Positions 8,853-21,148 of a DNA stretch of 64,000 nt are shown here, in pieces. The position numbers and the translations under genes are program-made. The DNA comes from Corynebacterium sp. KPL1814 (GTDB lineage: Bacteria > Actinomycetota > Actinomycetes > Mycobacteriales > Mycobacteriaceae). The DNA is taken from positions 329,451-393,450 of the forward strand of contig NZ_KI515776.1 of assembly GCF_000478175.1 (NCBI RefSeq). Direction: 5' to 3'. Under the pieces are notes generated by a model. The model ran no database searches and was not told the origin of the DNA. It saw only the letters and a list, made by a program, of their open reading frames with translations. How positions within the stretch are numbered: position 1 is the first letter of the stretch; each line of letters opens with the position of its first letter.

Positions 8853-9668
8853 ATGAAATCCATAAAGCTCAAGGTATTTTCGGTCGTAGCTTCTGCGATC
8901 GCGGTGGTGGGTGCGGTGGCCGCGCCGCAGGCTAGCGCGGCAGAACGCAATCTCGTCTCCTTCGGTGACTCGGTAATGGCGGATCCGAATGGCGGGGAAT
9001 ACTTGGCGGACCGTTTTAATCCCACTCGGGTAATCGGGGAAAACTGCCCCACCTCCTTCAACTATGCGAAGCGCGCCGGCGCCAAGATGGGCTTGCCGGT
9101 GCGCGATTTCTCTTGTGCTGGTGCGGTGTCGATGTCCAACGGCCCGCAGATCTGGCAGCAGGTTGACGCAGCCATCGGATCTGGCGCGCTGACCCCGGAT
9201 ACCGCGCGTGTGCTGATTACTACGGGTTTTAATGACACCTATAACCACCCTGATTTGAACATGGCGCAGATCCGTCAGGAATTCACGGATCGCACCGCCC
9301 CACAGGTTGAGCGGATTAAGCGCGCCGCCCCGAACGCCCGCATCCAGATCGTGGGCTATCCCACCATCGGTTCGGATTCGCACTACTGCCTCATTCACGT
9401 TGGCCCGACACCGCTGGATTCGACCTTCCTGCCCATGGTTCAGGACTACGAAAATAAGGCGCAGTGGATGCAGGTTGATTTGGCGGCCCGCACCGGCGTG
9501 CAATTTTTGGATATGAAACCATCGACCCGCAATAACGGCATGTGTGCCAATGCGAATGACCGCATGTGGGCAGGTCTTGTGGACTTTACGGCGGGTCCCG
9601 GTAACCTGCCTATCCACATGAACCAGCGGGGTCACGAGCACGCGGCCAACGTAGTTGCCGCTTCCTAG
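8853..9668 (+). CDS. Secreted SGNH/GDSL-type esterase
   Basis: 271 residues with a Sec signal peptide (basic MKSIKLK, hydrophobic core, likely cleavage after PQASA near residue 30). The nucleophile block is SFGDSVMADP right after the cleavage site. Further blocks are a Gly-Asn-like region GFNDTYN and the C-terminal HMNQRGHEH, which supplies the catalytic histidine. The family hydrolyses esters of lipids or wall acyl groups. An AT-rich leader with TATACA at 8813-8818 lies 35 bases upstream of the start and could be its -10 box. Two CYS-type positions (NCP, FSCAG) may form a disulfide. Confidence 0.9.
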   Translation: MKSIKLKVFSVVASAIAVVGAVAAPQASAAERNLVSFGDSVMADPNGGEYLADRFNPTRVIGENCPTSFNYAKRAGAKMGLPVRDFSCAGAVSMSNGPQIWQQVDAAIGSGALTPDTARVLITTGFNDTYNHPDLNMAQIRQEFTDRTAPQVERIKRAAPNARIQIVGYPTIGSDSHYCLIHVGPTPLDSTFLPMVQDYENKAQWMQVDLAARTGVQFLDMKPSTRNNGMCANANDRMWAGLVDFTAGPGNLPIHMNQRGHEHAANVVAAS

Positions 9669-9721
9669 TAATTATTTTCAATAACGCGGTGATATTGAAA
9701 ACATAGGTATGGTTGGGAGGC

Positions 9722-10807
9722 ATGACTGTAAAAGCTGTTATTGCCCGCTCTAAGGGCGCGGAAGTTGAGACCGTAAATATCGTCGTTCCTGATCCCGGCC
9801 CCAATGACGTCATCGTGCGGGTGCAGGCCTGCGGCGTATGTCACACCGACTTGGCCTACCGCGATGGTGACATTGAGGATGCCTTCCCCTTCCTGCTGGG
9901 CCACGAAGCGGCAGGCGTGGTGGAGACCGTAGGCTCTGCGGTTACCCACGTGGAGGAGGGCGATTTCGTCGTCCTGAACTGGCGTGCAGTGTGCGGCGAG
10001 TGCCGCGCCTGCAAGAAGGGCGAGCCCAAGTACTGCTTCAATACCCACAACGCTTCCAAGGCCATGACCTTGGAAGATGGCACCGAGCTCACCCCTGCGT
10101 TGGGTATCGGTTCCTTCGCGGAGAAGACCCTAGTACACGAGGGCCAGTGCACGAAGGTTGATGAGATGGACCCTGCCGCTGCGGGCTTGCTGGGCTGCGG
10201 CATCATGGCCGGCCTGGGCGCATCCGTCAATACCGGCGATATCCAGCTGGGCGAGTCCGTAGCCATCTTTGGCTGTGGCGGCGTCGGCGTGGCAGCGATT
10301 GCTGGTGCGAAGCTGGCGGGCGCGGCGAAGATCATCGCCGTAGACATTGACGAGTCCAAGCTGGAGACGGCGCGCGAATTCGGTGCCACCGACACCATTT
10401 GCTCGAAGGACATGTCGGAGCAGGAGGTCATCGATGCGGTGCGCGATCTCACCGGCGGCTTCGGCACGGACGTTTCCATCGACGCGGTAGGCATCCAGCC
10501 AACGTGGCGCCAGGCCTTTTACTCCCGCGATCATGCCGGCCGCATGGTGATGGTGGGCGTGCCTAACCTGACGGACCACGTGGACATCCCAGCCATCGAT
10601 CTCTACGGCCGCGGCGGTTCCATCAAGCCGGCTTGGTACGGCGACTGCTTGCCGGAGCGCGACTTCCCCGCATACGTTGCTCTGCACAAGGCCGGCAACT
10701 TCCCGCTGGATAAGTTCGTTTCTGAGCGCATCGCGCTTGACGATGTCGAGTCTGCCTTCCAAACTATGAAGGACGGCAAGGTACTGCGTTCGGTGGTGGA
10801 ATTTTAA
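9722..10807 (+). CDS. S-(hydroxymethyl)mycothiol dehydrogenase (zinc MDR family)
   Basis: 361-residue zinc-dependent, NAD-linked medium-chain dehydrogenase. The catalytic zinc ligands are in [15 protein letters not shown] and GHEAAG. The structural zinc cluster is [15 protein letters not shown]. The nucleotide-binding loop is [18 protein letters not shown]. The sequence fits the mycothiol-dependent formaldehyde dehydrogenases (MscR/AdhE in corynebacteria), which oxidise the formaldehyde-mycothiol adduct. ATG 9722 has GGGAGG only one base away; a TTG at 9713 in frame is possible, so the true start is not settled. Its stop overlaps the next start (TAATG). Confidence 0.92.
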   Translation: MTVKAVIARSKGAEVETVNIVVPDPGPNDVIVRVQACGVCHTDLAYRDGDIEDAFPFLLGHEAAGVVETVGSAVTHVEEGDFVVLNWRAVCGECRACKKGEPKYCFNTHNASKAMTLEDGTELTPALGIGSFAEKTLVHEGQCTKVDEMDPAAAGLLGCGIMAGLGASVNTGDIQLGESVAIFGCGGVGVAAIAGAKLAGAAKIIAVDIDESKLETAREFGATDTICSKDMSEQEVIDAVRDLTGGFGTDVSIDAVGIQPTWRQAFYSRDHAGRMVMVGVPNLTDHVDIPAIDLYGRGGSIKPAWYGDCLPERDFPAYVALHKAGNFPLDKFVSERIALDDVESAFQTMKDGKVLRSVVEF

Positions 10808-11421
10808 TGCAGATTGATAGCACTGTAACTTCTGGCAAGTTCCGCTTGGACGGCGGCGAATGGGACGTGGACAATAACGTTTACGTGCTAGGCGATGCCT
10901 CCAGCGTCTACATCGTCGACCCTTCCCACGATCTCGATGCCGTGGCGGAATTGGTGGGCGATCGCAAGGTTGAGGGCATTATCTTGACCCACGGGCACAA
11001 CGATCACTGTGAGCTCGCGCCGGAGGCGGCGAAGCGCTTCGATGCGGATGTCTACATGCACCCGGACGATGACATGCTGTGGCAAGAGGCCAATGGCGAT
11101 GCCCACTACATCGACCTAGCCGATAACGGCCAGTTCGACATCAACGGTGAGAAAATCACCGTCTACCACACCCCGGGACACTCGCCGGGCTGTGTTGTCC
11201 TCTACGTCGATGGCACCCTGTTGTCTGGCGATACCCTGTTCAACGGCGGGCCTGGTGCGACGGGGCGCAAGTACTCGGACTTCGATGTCATCATCGAATC
11301 CCTGCGCAACGTCGTATTCAACCTGCCGGATGACACGAAGGTCTTGCCGGGCCACGGCGATGCTACAACGGTGGGCGCGGAAGCGGCGCGCATCGACGAG
11401 TACATCGAGCGCGGCTACTAA
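10807..11421 (+). CDS. Metallo-beta-lactamase-fold hydrolase, likely S-formylmycothiol thioesterase
   Basis: 204 residues. The zinc motif is THGHNDHC, with later ligands in [15 protein letters not shown] and LPGHGD, all in the order of glyoxalase-II-like hydrolases. The start codon overlaps the dehydrogenase stop by one base, so the two are translated together. By context I infer hydrolysis of the S-formylmycothiol produced by the upstream enzyme, releasing formate and mycothiol; this substrate is inferred and not visible in the sequence. The 3' end overlaps the end of the convergent rmlA by four bases. Confidence 0.88.
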   Translation: MQIDSTVTSGKFRLDGGEWDVDNNVYVLGDASSVYIVDPSHDLDAVAELVGDRKVEGIILTHGHNDHCELAPEAAKRFDADVYMHPDDDMLWQEANGDAHYIDLADNGQFDINGEKITVYHTPGHSPGCVVLYVDGTLLSGDTLFNGGPGATGRKYSDFDVIIESLRNVVFNLPDDTKVLPGHGDATTVGAEAARIDEYIERGY

Positions 11422-12266
11422 AAATCGCGCAAGTACTCTCCGTAGCCGGATTTGAGGAGGGGCTGGGCTAGCGCTTCTAGCTCCGCCTGCGAGATGAATC
11501 CGGCTTCATAGGCCGCCACCTCGGGGGAACCGATGACGATGCCCGTCCTTTTCTGCATCACCTCTACGTAGGCGGCGGCCTCGCTCATGGAATCGACGGT
11601 GCCGGTATCCAACCAGACGCTGCCGCGGTGGAGGCGCTGCACGCTCAACGCGCCGCGGCGCAGGTAGGCCTCGTTGACGGAGGTAATCTCGAGCTCCCCG
11701 CGATCGCTAGGCGTGATGGACTTAGCGATATCGATGACCGAGTTATCGTAGAAATACAGCCCGACGACGGCATGATTAGACCGTGGGTCCGCCGGCTTTT
11801 CTTCAATGCTGAGCGCTTGGCCGGCTTGGTCGAATTCGACGACTCCGTAGCGCTGCGGATCTGAGACTTCATAGGCAAAGATGATGCCGCCCTCTGGATT
11901 GCGGCACTGGCTTAGCTCCCCGCCGAAACCGTGGAAGATATTATCGCCGAGGACCAGCGCGACGCTGTCATCACCAATAAAGTCCTCCCCAATCAAAAAG
12001 GCCTGCGCCAATCCTTCTGGGCGGGGCTGTACGGCGTAATCGATCATCAACCCGAGTTGGGATCCGTCCCCGAAGAGCCTTTGAAAGGCTCCGGCGTCCT
12101 CGGGGGTCGTGATGATGAGGATCTCCCGAATTCCCGCTTGGATGAGCGTGGTCAAAGGGTAGTAGATCATCGGCTTGTCATAAATGGGCATGAGCTGCTT
12201 AGAGATGCCCTTAGTGATGGGATAAAGCCGCGTTCCGGATCCGCCGGCAAGGATAATGCCTTTCAT
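11418..12266 (-). CDS. rmlA: Glucose-1-phosphate thymidylyltransferase
   Basis: 282 residues. It makes dTDP-glucose from dTTP and glucose-1-phosphate, the first step of dTDP-L-rhamnose synthesis; rhamnose links arabinogalactan to peptidoglycan in this genus. The nucleotide-binding N-terminus is [16 protein letters not shown], followed by [16 protein letters not shown]. The substrate loop [10 protein letters not shown] and the [10 protein letters not shown] region are present. It is the last gene of the rmlB-rmlCD-rmlA operon and starts two bases after rmlCD ends. Confidence 0.96.
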   Translation of the reverse strand: MKGIILAGGSGTRLYPITKGISKQLMPIYDKPMIYYPLTTLIQAGIREILIITTPEDAGAFQRLFGDGSQLGLMIDYAVQPRPEGLAQAFLIGEDFIGDDSVALVLGDNIFHGFGGELSQCRNPEGGIIFAYEVSDPQRYGVVEFDQAGQALSIEEKPADPRSNHAVVGLYFYDNSVIDIAKSITPSDRGELEITSVNEAYLRRGALSVQRLHRGSVWLDTGTVDSMSEAAAYVEVMQKRTGIVIGSPEVAAYEAGFISQAELEALAQPLLKSGYGEYLRDF

Positions 12267-12268
12267 CG

Positions 12269-13768
12269 CTACTCCTCGCTGGCCTCGGTGTTTTCGGTAG
12301 TGTTGGCGGTTCCGGCGGTTTCTTCGGCGCTAGGCTCGCTTGTATCGCCAGTAGCGCTGGGCTCACCGGCACTGCTAGGAACACTGGGTTCGCTGGGTTC
12401 GCTGGGCTCACTGGGCACGCTCGGGTACAGCGCGAGATACAAGGCGAGGGCGGCCCGCCAATTCTGCGGGGAAAATCCCGTGGCCTCGATTTTATCTAGG
12501 GCAAGCGTCGATTCTTTGGGACGCGGTGCCTCGGGGCCGGCGATTTCCCGATACTGTTCGGTACTTACCGGCGTGACCTCTGAGGGGTCGTGGCCCAGGC
12601 CGATGAATACGGACATCGCCATTTCATCGCGCCCGACGGTATCGCCGGAGTTGGAGATATTATAAATTCCGTACTCGGGCCGGGTGCGCAGGAGATGCGC
12701 GATGCCCTTGGCCAAATCCTCAGCGAAGGTGGGGCGCCCGCGCTGGTCATGAATGACCTTCGGCTCCTTATCCGCTTCGGCGAGGCGGCGCATGGTAGCG
12801 ATGAAATTCGGGCCATCGCCAAACACCCACGAGGTGCGCACAACATAATGCTGCGGTGTAGTCTGAGCGGCGGTTTCGCCAGCGGCCTTCGACGCCCCGT
12901 AGGCGGATAGGGGCGAGGGGTTCTCGTCTTCGGTGTGCAGCTCCTTGGATCCATCGAAGATGTAGTCGCTGGATACGTGTACGAAGGTCAGCTGGTTTTC
13001 GGCAGCGATGCGGGCGAGTTTGGCTGGCGCTTCGGCGTTTACGGCCCAGGCGGCGGCGCGATCATCCTCGGCGCCATTGACGTCGTTGTAGGCGGCGCAG
13101 TTGATGATGGCTTCGTATTGTTTCCACTGGCGCTGCGGGGGATTGGTGATGTCGAATTCCGCGTGGGTGCAGAATTCGGCATTCTTGAGGACCCGTTTCA
13201 GTGCCCGGCCAAGCTGACCGTTCGCACCGGTAACAAGGATTTTGCGGGGTGGCATGGGGGCTACATCTGCAAGCGCCGGCAGTTGCTTGTCTTTTTCTGA
13301 AACCTCGCGTGGTTCGAGGGGCCACTCCACAGCGTCGAGGTTGGTTCCGGTATAGCGTGCCTCGGGGGACCAATGCTCGTTGACTAGGTAGGAGTAGGAA
13401 GTTTCCTCGAGGGCTTGAAAGCCATTGGCGACCCCGCGTGGTACAAATACGGCGGTCTCCGGCCCCACCTCATGGGTGACAATTTTGCCGAAGGTTGCGG
13501 AACCTTCTCGTAGATCGCACCAGGCACCAAAGATCTTGCCGTGCGCGACGGAGATGAGCTTGTCCCAAGGCTCAGCGTGCAGCCCGCGCGTAGCACCGGT
13601 GCGGTTATAAGAAATATTATTTTGCACCGGCTGGAACGAAGCCAGCTCTGGTGCGGCCTTAGCAAGCTTTTCGCGCTGCCAGTTTTCCTTGAACCAGCCA
13701 CGGTTATCTCCGTGTACGTCCAGCTCAATGATGCTTAGGCCTTCAATGGCGGTGTTGTGTACCTGCAT
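12269..13768 (-). CDS. rmlCD: Bifunctional dTDP-4-dehydrorhamnose 3,5-epimerase / reductase (RmlC-RmlD fusion)
   Basis: 499 residues. Residues 1-170 are an RmlC cupin ([45 protein letters not shown]). After a short linker (MPPRKI) comes an RmlD Rossmann domain ([34 protein letters not shown]). The fusion performs the last two steps of dTDP-rhamnose synthesis and is the normal arrangement in corynebacteria. The odd part is the C-terminus: after the reductase fold ends near LYLALYP there are about 50 residues of Ser/Glu/Pro/Thr low complexity containing SEPSEPSEP repeats. Confidence 0.95.
   Translation of the reverse strand: MQVHNTAIEGLSIIELDVHGDNRGWFKENWQREKLAKAAPELASFQPVQNNISYNRTGATRGLHAEPWDKLISVAHGKIFGAWCDLREGSATFGKIVTHEVGPETAVFVPRGVANGFQALEETSYSYLVNEHWSPEARYTGTNLDAVEWPLEPREVSEKDKQLPALADVAPMPPRKILVTGANGQLGRALKRVLKNAEFCTHAEFDITNPPQRQWKQYEAIINCAAYNDVNGAEDDRAAAWAVNAEAPAKLARIAAENQLTFVHVSSDYIFDGSKELHTEDENPSPLSAYGASKAAGETAAQTTPQHYVVRTSWVFGDGPNFIATMRRLAEADKEPKVIHDQRGRPTFAEDLAKGIAHLLRTRPEYGIYNISNSGDTVGRDEMAMSVFIGLGHDPSEVTPVSTEQYREIAGPEAPRPKESTLALDKIEATGFSPQNWRAALALYLALYPSVPSEPSEPSEPSVPSSAGEPSATGDTSEPSAEETAGTANTTENTEASEE
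12388..12420 (-). repeat. 9-bp tandem repeats encoding Ser-Glu-Pro in the rmlCD tail
   Basis: On the + strand the unit is near GGTTCGCTG / GGCTCACTG, repeated about four times in frame and encoding SEP or SVP steps. The unit is a multiple of three, so copy-number changes would alter only tail length. Confidence 0.7.
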
Positions 13769-13770
13769 AA

Positions 13771-16466
<2,696 letters not shown>

Positions 16467-16621
16467 GGTTCCTCCTCCTTCCTGTTTCGCTTTCATGTTC
16501 TGTTGTAATCCAATAAAACACCAGCGCAACAGTAAGAAAAGAATTGGTCAATAGACTATACATTCCCCAATCGAACGGACTCGCCCACAAACAAAACCAC
16601 GGCAATCAGCGCCCAAACCCA

Positions 16622-17947
16622 CTAGTCCGGAAACTTGGGCAACGCGGTTTCATCGAGCCATGCGGCAATGGTGGCATCGAAAAGAGCGGCGTCCGGCGCT
16701 GCCTCCCGGAAGGCCGAGAGGAGATCGGAGGGCTGAACCACGGAATGTTGATGCTGGGTGAGGTAGGAGGTGAGGGTGGGGAAGAAGGCATCGGCAAGCA
16801 GCCGGTGAATGGCGTGCACCGTGAGGGCCCCGCGCTTGTACACGCGGTCATCGAACATATCGCGTGCGCCCGGATCAGAAACCTTGATGTCTTGGCGCTT
16901 GCGCGTCAGGACCTGGTAATGCGAGCGCGCCGCCTCGCGCGCGGACGCGCCACCCTTGTGCTCACCCCACAACCACTCGCTGTAGCAGGCAAAACCCTCA
17001 TTGAGCCAGATATCCTTCCATTCAGAAAGGCCGACGGAATTGCCAAACCATTGGTGGGAAAGCTCGTGCGCGATGAGCCGCTCGAAGGCGTGATCGCCCT
17101 TCACGTGGTTGGAACCAAAAATGGACAGGCCCTGGGCCTCGAGGGGGATTTCCAGCTCATCCTCGGTAATGACGACCTGATAGGTGGGGAAGGGATAGGG
17201 CCCGTAGATGGAGGAGAAGAAATCCACCATCTCCTGCTGCCGGGAGAACTCCTCGTGCACGCGCTCGCGCAAGAACGCCGGCGCCCACGCCTGGGTATTA
17301 TTCCCCAGCGAATAAGAAGAAAACTCTCCTACCTGCACCGTTGCCAGGTACGTGGCCATGGGGTGGCGCGTGCGGTAGTGCCACCGGGTGGTCGAACCGC
17401 CGGCCTTGCGGGAAACCAATTCGCCATTGGAAACGACGGTAAAGGGGCTATCAGCGGTGATGATGATGTCATACGTCGCCTTTTCTGAAGGCGTGTCATC
17501 GCATGGGAACCAGCTGGGCGCGCCATTGGGCTGGCTGGCCACCAACGAGCCGGATTCGGTTTCCTCCCAGCCAATTTCGCCCCACGTGGTGCGGATGGGG
17601 CGCGGGCTGCCGCCGTAGCGAATATGCAGTTCAAACTCAGTCCCGGCAGGGATCTCGTCTGCAAAACGCAGGCGCAGCTTCCCGGAAGATTGGCGGAACT
17701 TAGCCACCCGCGGGGCGTGCTTAGCGGTCACGCGCCGCGCCACCATCGCCCCGCCGAGGTCCAAAGTTAAGGAGGCCAACTCTTCCACCGCGCGCACGCT
17801 TAAAATGGCCTCACCCTGCAGCAGGTTAGGCTCCACGCGGTAGTTCAAGTCCAGCGTGTAGTGGGTGACTTCAAAACCAAGGTTGAAGTCCACGCCGGTA
17901 TAAGGATCAGTATGCGCACGCGAAAAGGCGGTAGGAAGCAATGTCAT
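16622..17947 (-). CDS. M1-family zinc aminopeptidase
   Basis: 441 residues, shorter than PepN because only the N-terminal saddle and catalytic domain are present. The zinc site is HELSHQWFGNSV with the third ligand in NEGFACYSEW; the GxMEN exopeptidase signature is replaced by LEAQGLSIFG. The altered GxMEN region is common in short actinobacterial M1 proteins and makes substrate specificity uncertain. No signal peptide is visible, so it is probably cytoplasmic. It is followed downstream by its own short intergenic gap and preceded by the mycolyltransferase in the same direction. Confidence 0.9.
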   Translation of the reverse strand: MTLLPTAFSRAHTDPYTGVDFNLGFEVTHYTLDLNYRVEPNLLQGEAILSVRAVEELASLTLDLGGAMVARRVTAKHAPRVAKFRQSSGKLRLRFADEIPAGTEFELHIRYGGSPRPIRTTWGEIGWEETESGSLVASQPNGAPSWFPCDDTPSEKATYDIIITADSPFTVVSNGELVSRKAGGSTTRWHYRTRHPMATYLATVQVGEFSSYSLGNNTQAWAPAFLRERVHEEFSRQQEMVDFFSSIYGPYPFPTYQVVITEDELEIPLEAQGLSIFGSNHVKGDHAFERLIAHELSHQWFGNSVGLSEWKDIWLNEGFACYSEWLWGEHKGGASAREAARSHYQVLTRKRQDIKVSDPGARDMFDDRVYKRGALTVHAIHRLLADAFFPTLTSYLTQHQHSVVQPSDLLSAFREAAPDAALFDATIAAWLDETALPKFPD

Positions 17948-17986
17948 AATATTGCGATCCTACCGCCCGTCACGCGCAGCCGAAAT

Positions 17987-19066
17987 TTAGCTATTGAATG
18001 CCCGCTCGAAAACTGGCCAAGAATCCTTCAGATCCTCTTTCCAGTGCGGCCACGAGTGGGTTCCGGTATTGCGGAAGTTGTAGGTGGCTGGCACTCCGGC
18101 CTGGTCAAGCTTGGCCTTGAAGTTGTGGGTGCAGTAGTTCACTCCAGCTTCGATGCCGCCGCCCTCAACCTGCAGGGTGGAGGATCCGCGTACTGCTTCC
18201 TCTTGGTTCAGACCCATAGAGCGCAGGTAGCTATAAGTGTCCTCTTCGCTTGCCAAGCCGGAACCGGAAGAAATGTAGAGCTCGGTACCGTGCAGCTTAT
18301 CGGCGTTCATCATGGCGTCGTTATAACGGTTGGTCTCGGAGCCATATGGGCCCCACATCTGGTCCACGCTGCCGCCGCCACGGTTGACGGTCAGCTCTAC
18401 GGCCTGGCGCTCCAGCGGGTAAGCGGTAGCGGCACAACCTGCGTATGAGCCCACTGCATCGTAGAAACCTTGGTTGTGCTGTGCCAGCAGCAGGGAAGAG
18501 GTAGCGGACATTGACATGCCTGCAATGGCGCGGTGGTTATCCGCGTTGATGTGCTTTTCAATGGCACCCGGCAGTTCCTTGGTCAGGAAGGTTTCCCACT
18601 TTTGTGGTCCCTGCAGGAATTCTGAATTCGGCTCAGAGATCCAGTCGGTGTAGTAGGAGAATGCACCGGCCTGCGGGACTACGACGTTGACGTCCTTTTC
18701 GTGGTAGAAATCAACGGCATCAGAAAGCTTCAGCCAATCCATGTCTTGTTCTGCTCCGCCTGCGCCATTGAGCAGGTAAATGGTTGGGCGGTTTTCGCTC
18801 TTGGCGCGGATGACGGCCAGCGGAATCTTCCGGTCATTCATTGCCGGCGAGGTTGCCTCGAGCTTTTCAACGCGTGCGTCGTCCTTGTACTTCTTGTACC
18901 AGGACTTACCCTCGATCTCCGGGGTAGGTTCCAGCGGGGAAATCGTGGACTGTGCGGTATCGCCCGCCACTTGCTGCGGGGTGAGCTCGGCTGCGCCCGC
19001 CACGGGAGCATAAGCTAAGCCCGTGCAAACCGCAGCTGCCGCGAGGATAGAATTAAGACGCTTCAT
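17987..19066 (-). CDS. Secreted trehalose corynomycolyltransferase (antigen 85-type esterase)
   Basis: 359 residues with a Sec signal peptide (MKRLNSILAAAAVCTGLAYA, cleavage near PVAGAAE). The alpha/beta-hydrolase core has the oxyanion segment YLLNGAGGAEQDMDW and the nucleophile elbow AIAGMSMSATSS; the catalytic histidine is probably in TGTHSWPHW near the C-terminus. The family moves corynomycolic acids between trehalose and arabinogalactan in the outer membrane. Two cysteines (AGCAATA and NYCTHNF) may form a disulfide. It is divergent from a 36-codon porin-like gene, so both products would belong to the outer envelope. Confidence 0.92.
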   Translation of the reverse strand: MKRLNSILAAAAVCTGLAYAPVAGAAELTPQQVAGDTAQSTISPLEPTPEIEGKSWYKKYKDDARVEKLEATSPAMNDRKIPLAVIRAKSENRPTIYLLNGAGGAEQDMDWLKLSDAVDFYHEKDVNVVVPQAGAFSYYTDWISEPNSEFLQGPQKWETFLTKELPGAIEKHINADNHRAIAGMSMSATSSLLLAQHNQGFYDAVGSYAGCAATAYPLERQAVELTVNRGGGSVDQMWGPYGSETNRYNDAMMNADKLHGTELYISSGSGLASEEDTYSYLRSMGLNQEEAVRGSSTLQVEGGGIEAGVNYCTHNFKAKLDQAGVPATYNFRNTGTHSWPHWKEDLKDSWPVFERAFNS

Positions 19067-19441
19067 GGTGCTTCTTTCCAGTGGGGAATGGACTCGATAA
19101 CTATACTTCGGCCGCGAAAAATCGGCATGTTGAGGGAAGTATATTCAGTATTCCTACATGTAGACCTAACCATTAATAGTGCCCAATAAATGCTTGCCGG
19201 TAAAGACTTTCGCTGATGTGGGGGAGTAGCGGGGGTAGGCATACTTTCATTGCCTTTTCCGCTAATAATGATAACTAGTGCTATGACAGCTGAGGTTCCT
19301 GTGTCATAATTTTCCAATGAAGCACGGCGTGACGCGGTTTGTGTCTGTAATAACATCAGTAGCGGCTGCGTTAGTGCTTTTAGTGTGAAAAGCTAAGCAG
19401 CGAGATTGTGTACTCGCGCCCCATCAAGAGAAAGAACATCA
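19067..19441. other. Regulatory gap between the mycolyltransferase and the 36-codon gene
   Basis: 375 bases without a convincing gene. It is AT-richer than its surroundings and must carry both divergent promoters. TATGACA (19282-19288) and TGTCATA (19302-19308) form a perfect 7-bp inverted repeat 13 bases apart. TAATAA/CATAAT-type -10 boxes occur at about 19304-19310 and 19347-19353. A minus-strand open frame at 19063-19356 has no usual composition and I do not accept it. Confidence 0.5.
19282..19308. promoter_or_regulatory. Candidate operator, 7-bp inverted repeat
   Basis: TATGACA-N13-TGTCATA, perfect arms, lying between the two divergent start regions and overlapping a CATAAT box on the + strand. 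The regulator is not identifiable from sequence. Confidence 0.4.
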
Positions 19442-19552
19442 ATGAACCTTTTTGATTCCGCCCTCGTGTCCTTCAATGAATTCATTGGGCCATTCATCCA
19501 CTCTGCAATGGATGCATATTCCAAGCTGCTAGCATCCTTGGGCGTGATTTAA
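19442..19552 (+). CDS. 36-residue amphipathic peptide, porin-like (PorA/PorH type candidate)
   Basis: The short frame starts at ATG 19442 (MNLFDSALVSFNEF) and ends LLASLGVI at a TAA. GAGAAAGAA lies a few bases before the ATG. The peptide has no signal sequence, alternates acidic and hydrophobic residues with aromatic/Gly-Pro positions, and could form an amphipathic helix. Corynebacterial cell-wall channels PorA and PorH are 40-57 residues long, lack signal peptides and are hard to find by homology, and this product has the same character. A strong extended hairpin terminator follows 15 bases after the stop, showing a dedicated transcript. The neighbouring mycolyltransferase fits, since such porins are O-mycolated in C. 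glutamicum. Function is inferred. Confidence 0.62.
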   Translation: MNLFDSALVSFNEFIGPFIHSAMDAYSKLLASLGVI

Positions 19553-19566
19553 GTCCACGAATGCTT

Positions 19567-19623
19567 AAGGGCCCTGCGGAGGTGCATCTGCTGCTTGCCG
19601 ATGCCCCCTTTGCAGGGCCCTTT
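19567..19623 (+). terminator. Strong extended hairpin terminator of the 36-codon gene
   Basis: AAGGGCCCTGC (19567-19577) pairs with GCAGGGCCCTT (19612-19622), 11 bp. Inside it GCATC/GATGC and flanking GG/CC form a second stem, so the loop is largely paired. It is followed by TTTCCC. Confidence 0.75.
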
Positions 19624-19675
19624 CCCTATCCTCACCGCGGCTTGGGGTGGGGTGCCCCCAAGTGTGACCAATTAC

Positions 19676-19704
19676 GCGACATTGAGGACAAAGTTACGTA
19701 TCCT
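19676..19704 (+). promoter_or_regulatory. lpd promoter, probably giving a leaderless mRNA
   Basis: GCGACA (19676-19681) matches four of six -35 bases and is 17 bases from TATCCT (19699-19704). The expected start of transcription is about 19711, directly at the GTG start 19712. There is no Shine-Dalgarno sequence. Confidence 0.55.
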
Positions 19705-19711
19705 GTAGGGC

Positions 19712-21124
19712 GTGACTAACGAACATTATGACGTAGTAGTACTCGGTGCGGGCCCTGGCGGCTACGTTGCCGCCATCCGCGCAGCTCAGCTTGGAAAGAA
19801 AGTCGCTGTTATTGAAAAGCAGTACTGGGGCGGAGTCTGCCTCAACGTAGGCTGTATTCCCTCCAAGTCGCTGCTGAAGAATGCAGAGGTAGCCCACACC
19901 TTCAACCACGAGGCGAAGGCTTTTGGCATCTCCGGCGATGTTTCCTTTGATTTCGGTGTAGCCCACAAGCGCTCCCGCAAGGTTTCTTCGGGCATCGTCA
20001 AGGGCGTTCACTACTTGATGAAGAAGAACAAGATCACCGAGATCAACGGTCTGGGTTCCTTCAAGGACGATAAGACCATTGAGATTACTGAGGGCGATGA
20101 CGAAGGTAAGACCGTTACCTTCGATGACTGCATCATCGCCACCGGCTCCGTGGTCAAGTCCCTGCCTGGCGTTGAACTGGGCGGCAATATCGTTTCCTAT
20201 GAAGAGCAGATCCTGAATGAGGAAGCACCAAAGTCCATGGTCATCGTGGGTGCCGGCGCCATCGGCATGGAATTTGCTTACGTGCTGGCCAACTACGGTG
20301 TGGACGTCACCATCGTGGAGTTCATGGACCGCGTCCTGCCGAACGAGGACAAGGACGTATCCAAGGAGATTGCTAAGCAGTACAAGAAGCTTGGCGTTAA
20401 GCTCCTGACCGGTTACAAGACCACCTCTGTGAAGGACAACGGCGACGATGTCACCGTTGAGGTGGAATCCAAGGACGGTTCCAAGCAGGACACCTTGACC
20501 GTGGATCGCGCCATGATTTCCATCGGCTTCGCCCCGCGTGTTGAGGGCTTTGGCCTTGAGAACACCGGCGTTGAGCTTACTGAGCGCGGTGCCATCGACA
20601 TCGATGACCGTATGCGCACCAACGTTGACCACATTTACGCTATCGGTGACGTCACCGCGAAGCTGCAGCTGGCACACGTGGCGGAGGCTCAAGGCGTTGT
20701 AGCGGCAGAAACCATTGCTGATGCAGAAACCCAGCTCTTGGGTGACTACAACAACATGCCGCGCGCTACCTTCTGCAACCCGCAGGTCGCATCCTTTGGC
20801 TACACCGAAGAGGCAGCCAAGGAGAAGTTCCCGGATAAGGACATCAAGGTTGCTACCTTCCCGTTCTCCGCAAACGGTAAGGCAGCCGGACTGAATGAGA
20901 CCGCCGGCTTTGTGAAGCTTGTTGCTGACGGCGAGTTTGGCGAGCTCATCGGTGGACACATGGTGGGCTCCAACGTTTCGGAGCTCCTGCCTGAGTTGAC
21001 CTTGGCACAGCGTTTCGACCTGACCACTGAAGAAATCGGTCGTAACGTGCACACCCACCCGACCTTGTCTGAGGCCATGAAGGAAGCCGCCGAGGGTATC
21101 AGCGGCCACATGATCAACCTCTAA
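19712..21124 (+). CDS. lpd: Dihydrolipoamide dehydrogenase
   Basis: 470-residue flavoprotein (E3) that reoxidises dihydrolipoamide for pyruvate and 2-oxoglutarate dehydrogenase complexes. The FAD loop is [20 protein letters not shown], the redox disulfide is [13 protein letters not shown], the NAD loop is [15 protein letters not shown], and the C-terminal His-Glu pair is in [13 protein letters not shown]. The start is GTG 19712 with no ribosome-binding site. lpd next to ramB and sdhCAB is the usual corynebacterial order and places acetate/TCA control together. Confidence 0.97.
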   Translation: MTNEHYDVVVLGAGPGGYVAAIRAAQLGKKVAVIEKQYWGGVCLNVGCIPSKSLLKNAEVAHTFNHEAKAFGISGDVSFDFGVAHKRSRKVSSGIVKGVHYLMKKNKITEINGLGSFKDDKTIEITEGDDEGKTVTFDDCIIATGSVVKSLPGVELGGNIVSYEEQILNEEAPKSMVIVGAGAIGMEFAYVLANYGVDVTIVEFMDRVLPNEDKDVSKEIAKQYKKLGVKLLTGYKTTSVKDNGDDVTVEVESKDGSKQDTLTVDRAMISIGFAPRVEGFGLENTGVELTERGAIDIDDRMRTNVDHIYAIGDVTAKLQLAHVAEAQGVVAAETIADAETQLLGDYNNMPRATFCNPQVASFGYTEEAAKEKFPDKDIKVATFPFSANGKAAGLNETAGFVKLVADGEFGELIGGHMVGSNVSELLPELTLAQRFDLTTEEIGRNVHTHPTLSEAMKEAAEGISGHMINL

Positions 21125-21148
21125 ACAAGCGTCCCTACACCGCATAAG

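Noticed and set aside
12388..12420. Short tandem repeats as a CRISPR array
   Set aside because: 9-bp in-frame coding repeats without spacers. No CRISPR array or cas gene is seen anywhere in the window.
16544..17488. 314-codon + strand frame over the M1 peptidase
   Set aside because: Shadow of the peptidase gene; the peptidase has clear zinc motifs.
16622..17947. Truncated pepN
   Set aside because: Short M1 proteins of about 440 residues with complete catalytic domains are normal in actinobacteria; no broken end is visible.
19063..19356. 97-codon minus-strand frame upstream of the mycolyltransferase
   Set aside because: Composition unlike its neighbours, overlaps the promoter region, and no ribosome-binding site.
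19694..21145. 483-codon open frame on the minus strand across lpd
   Set aside because: It is a full antisense shadow of lpd, caused by high GC at third positions. No family resemblance and no ribosome-binding site.
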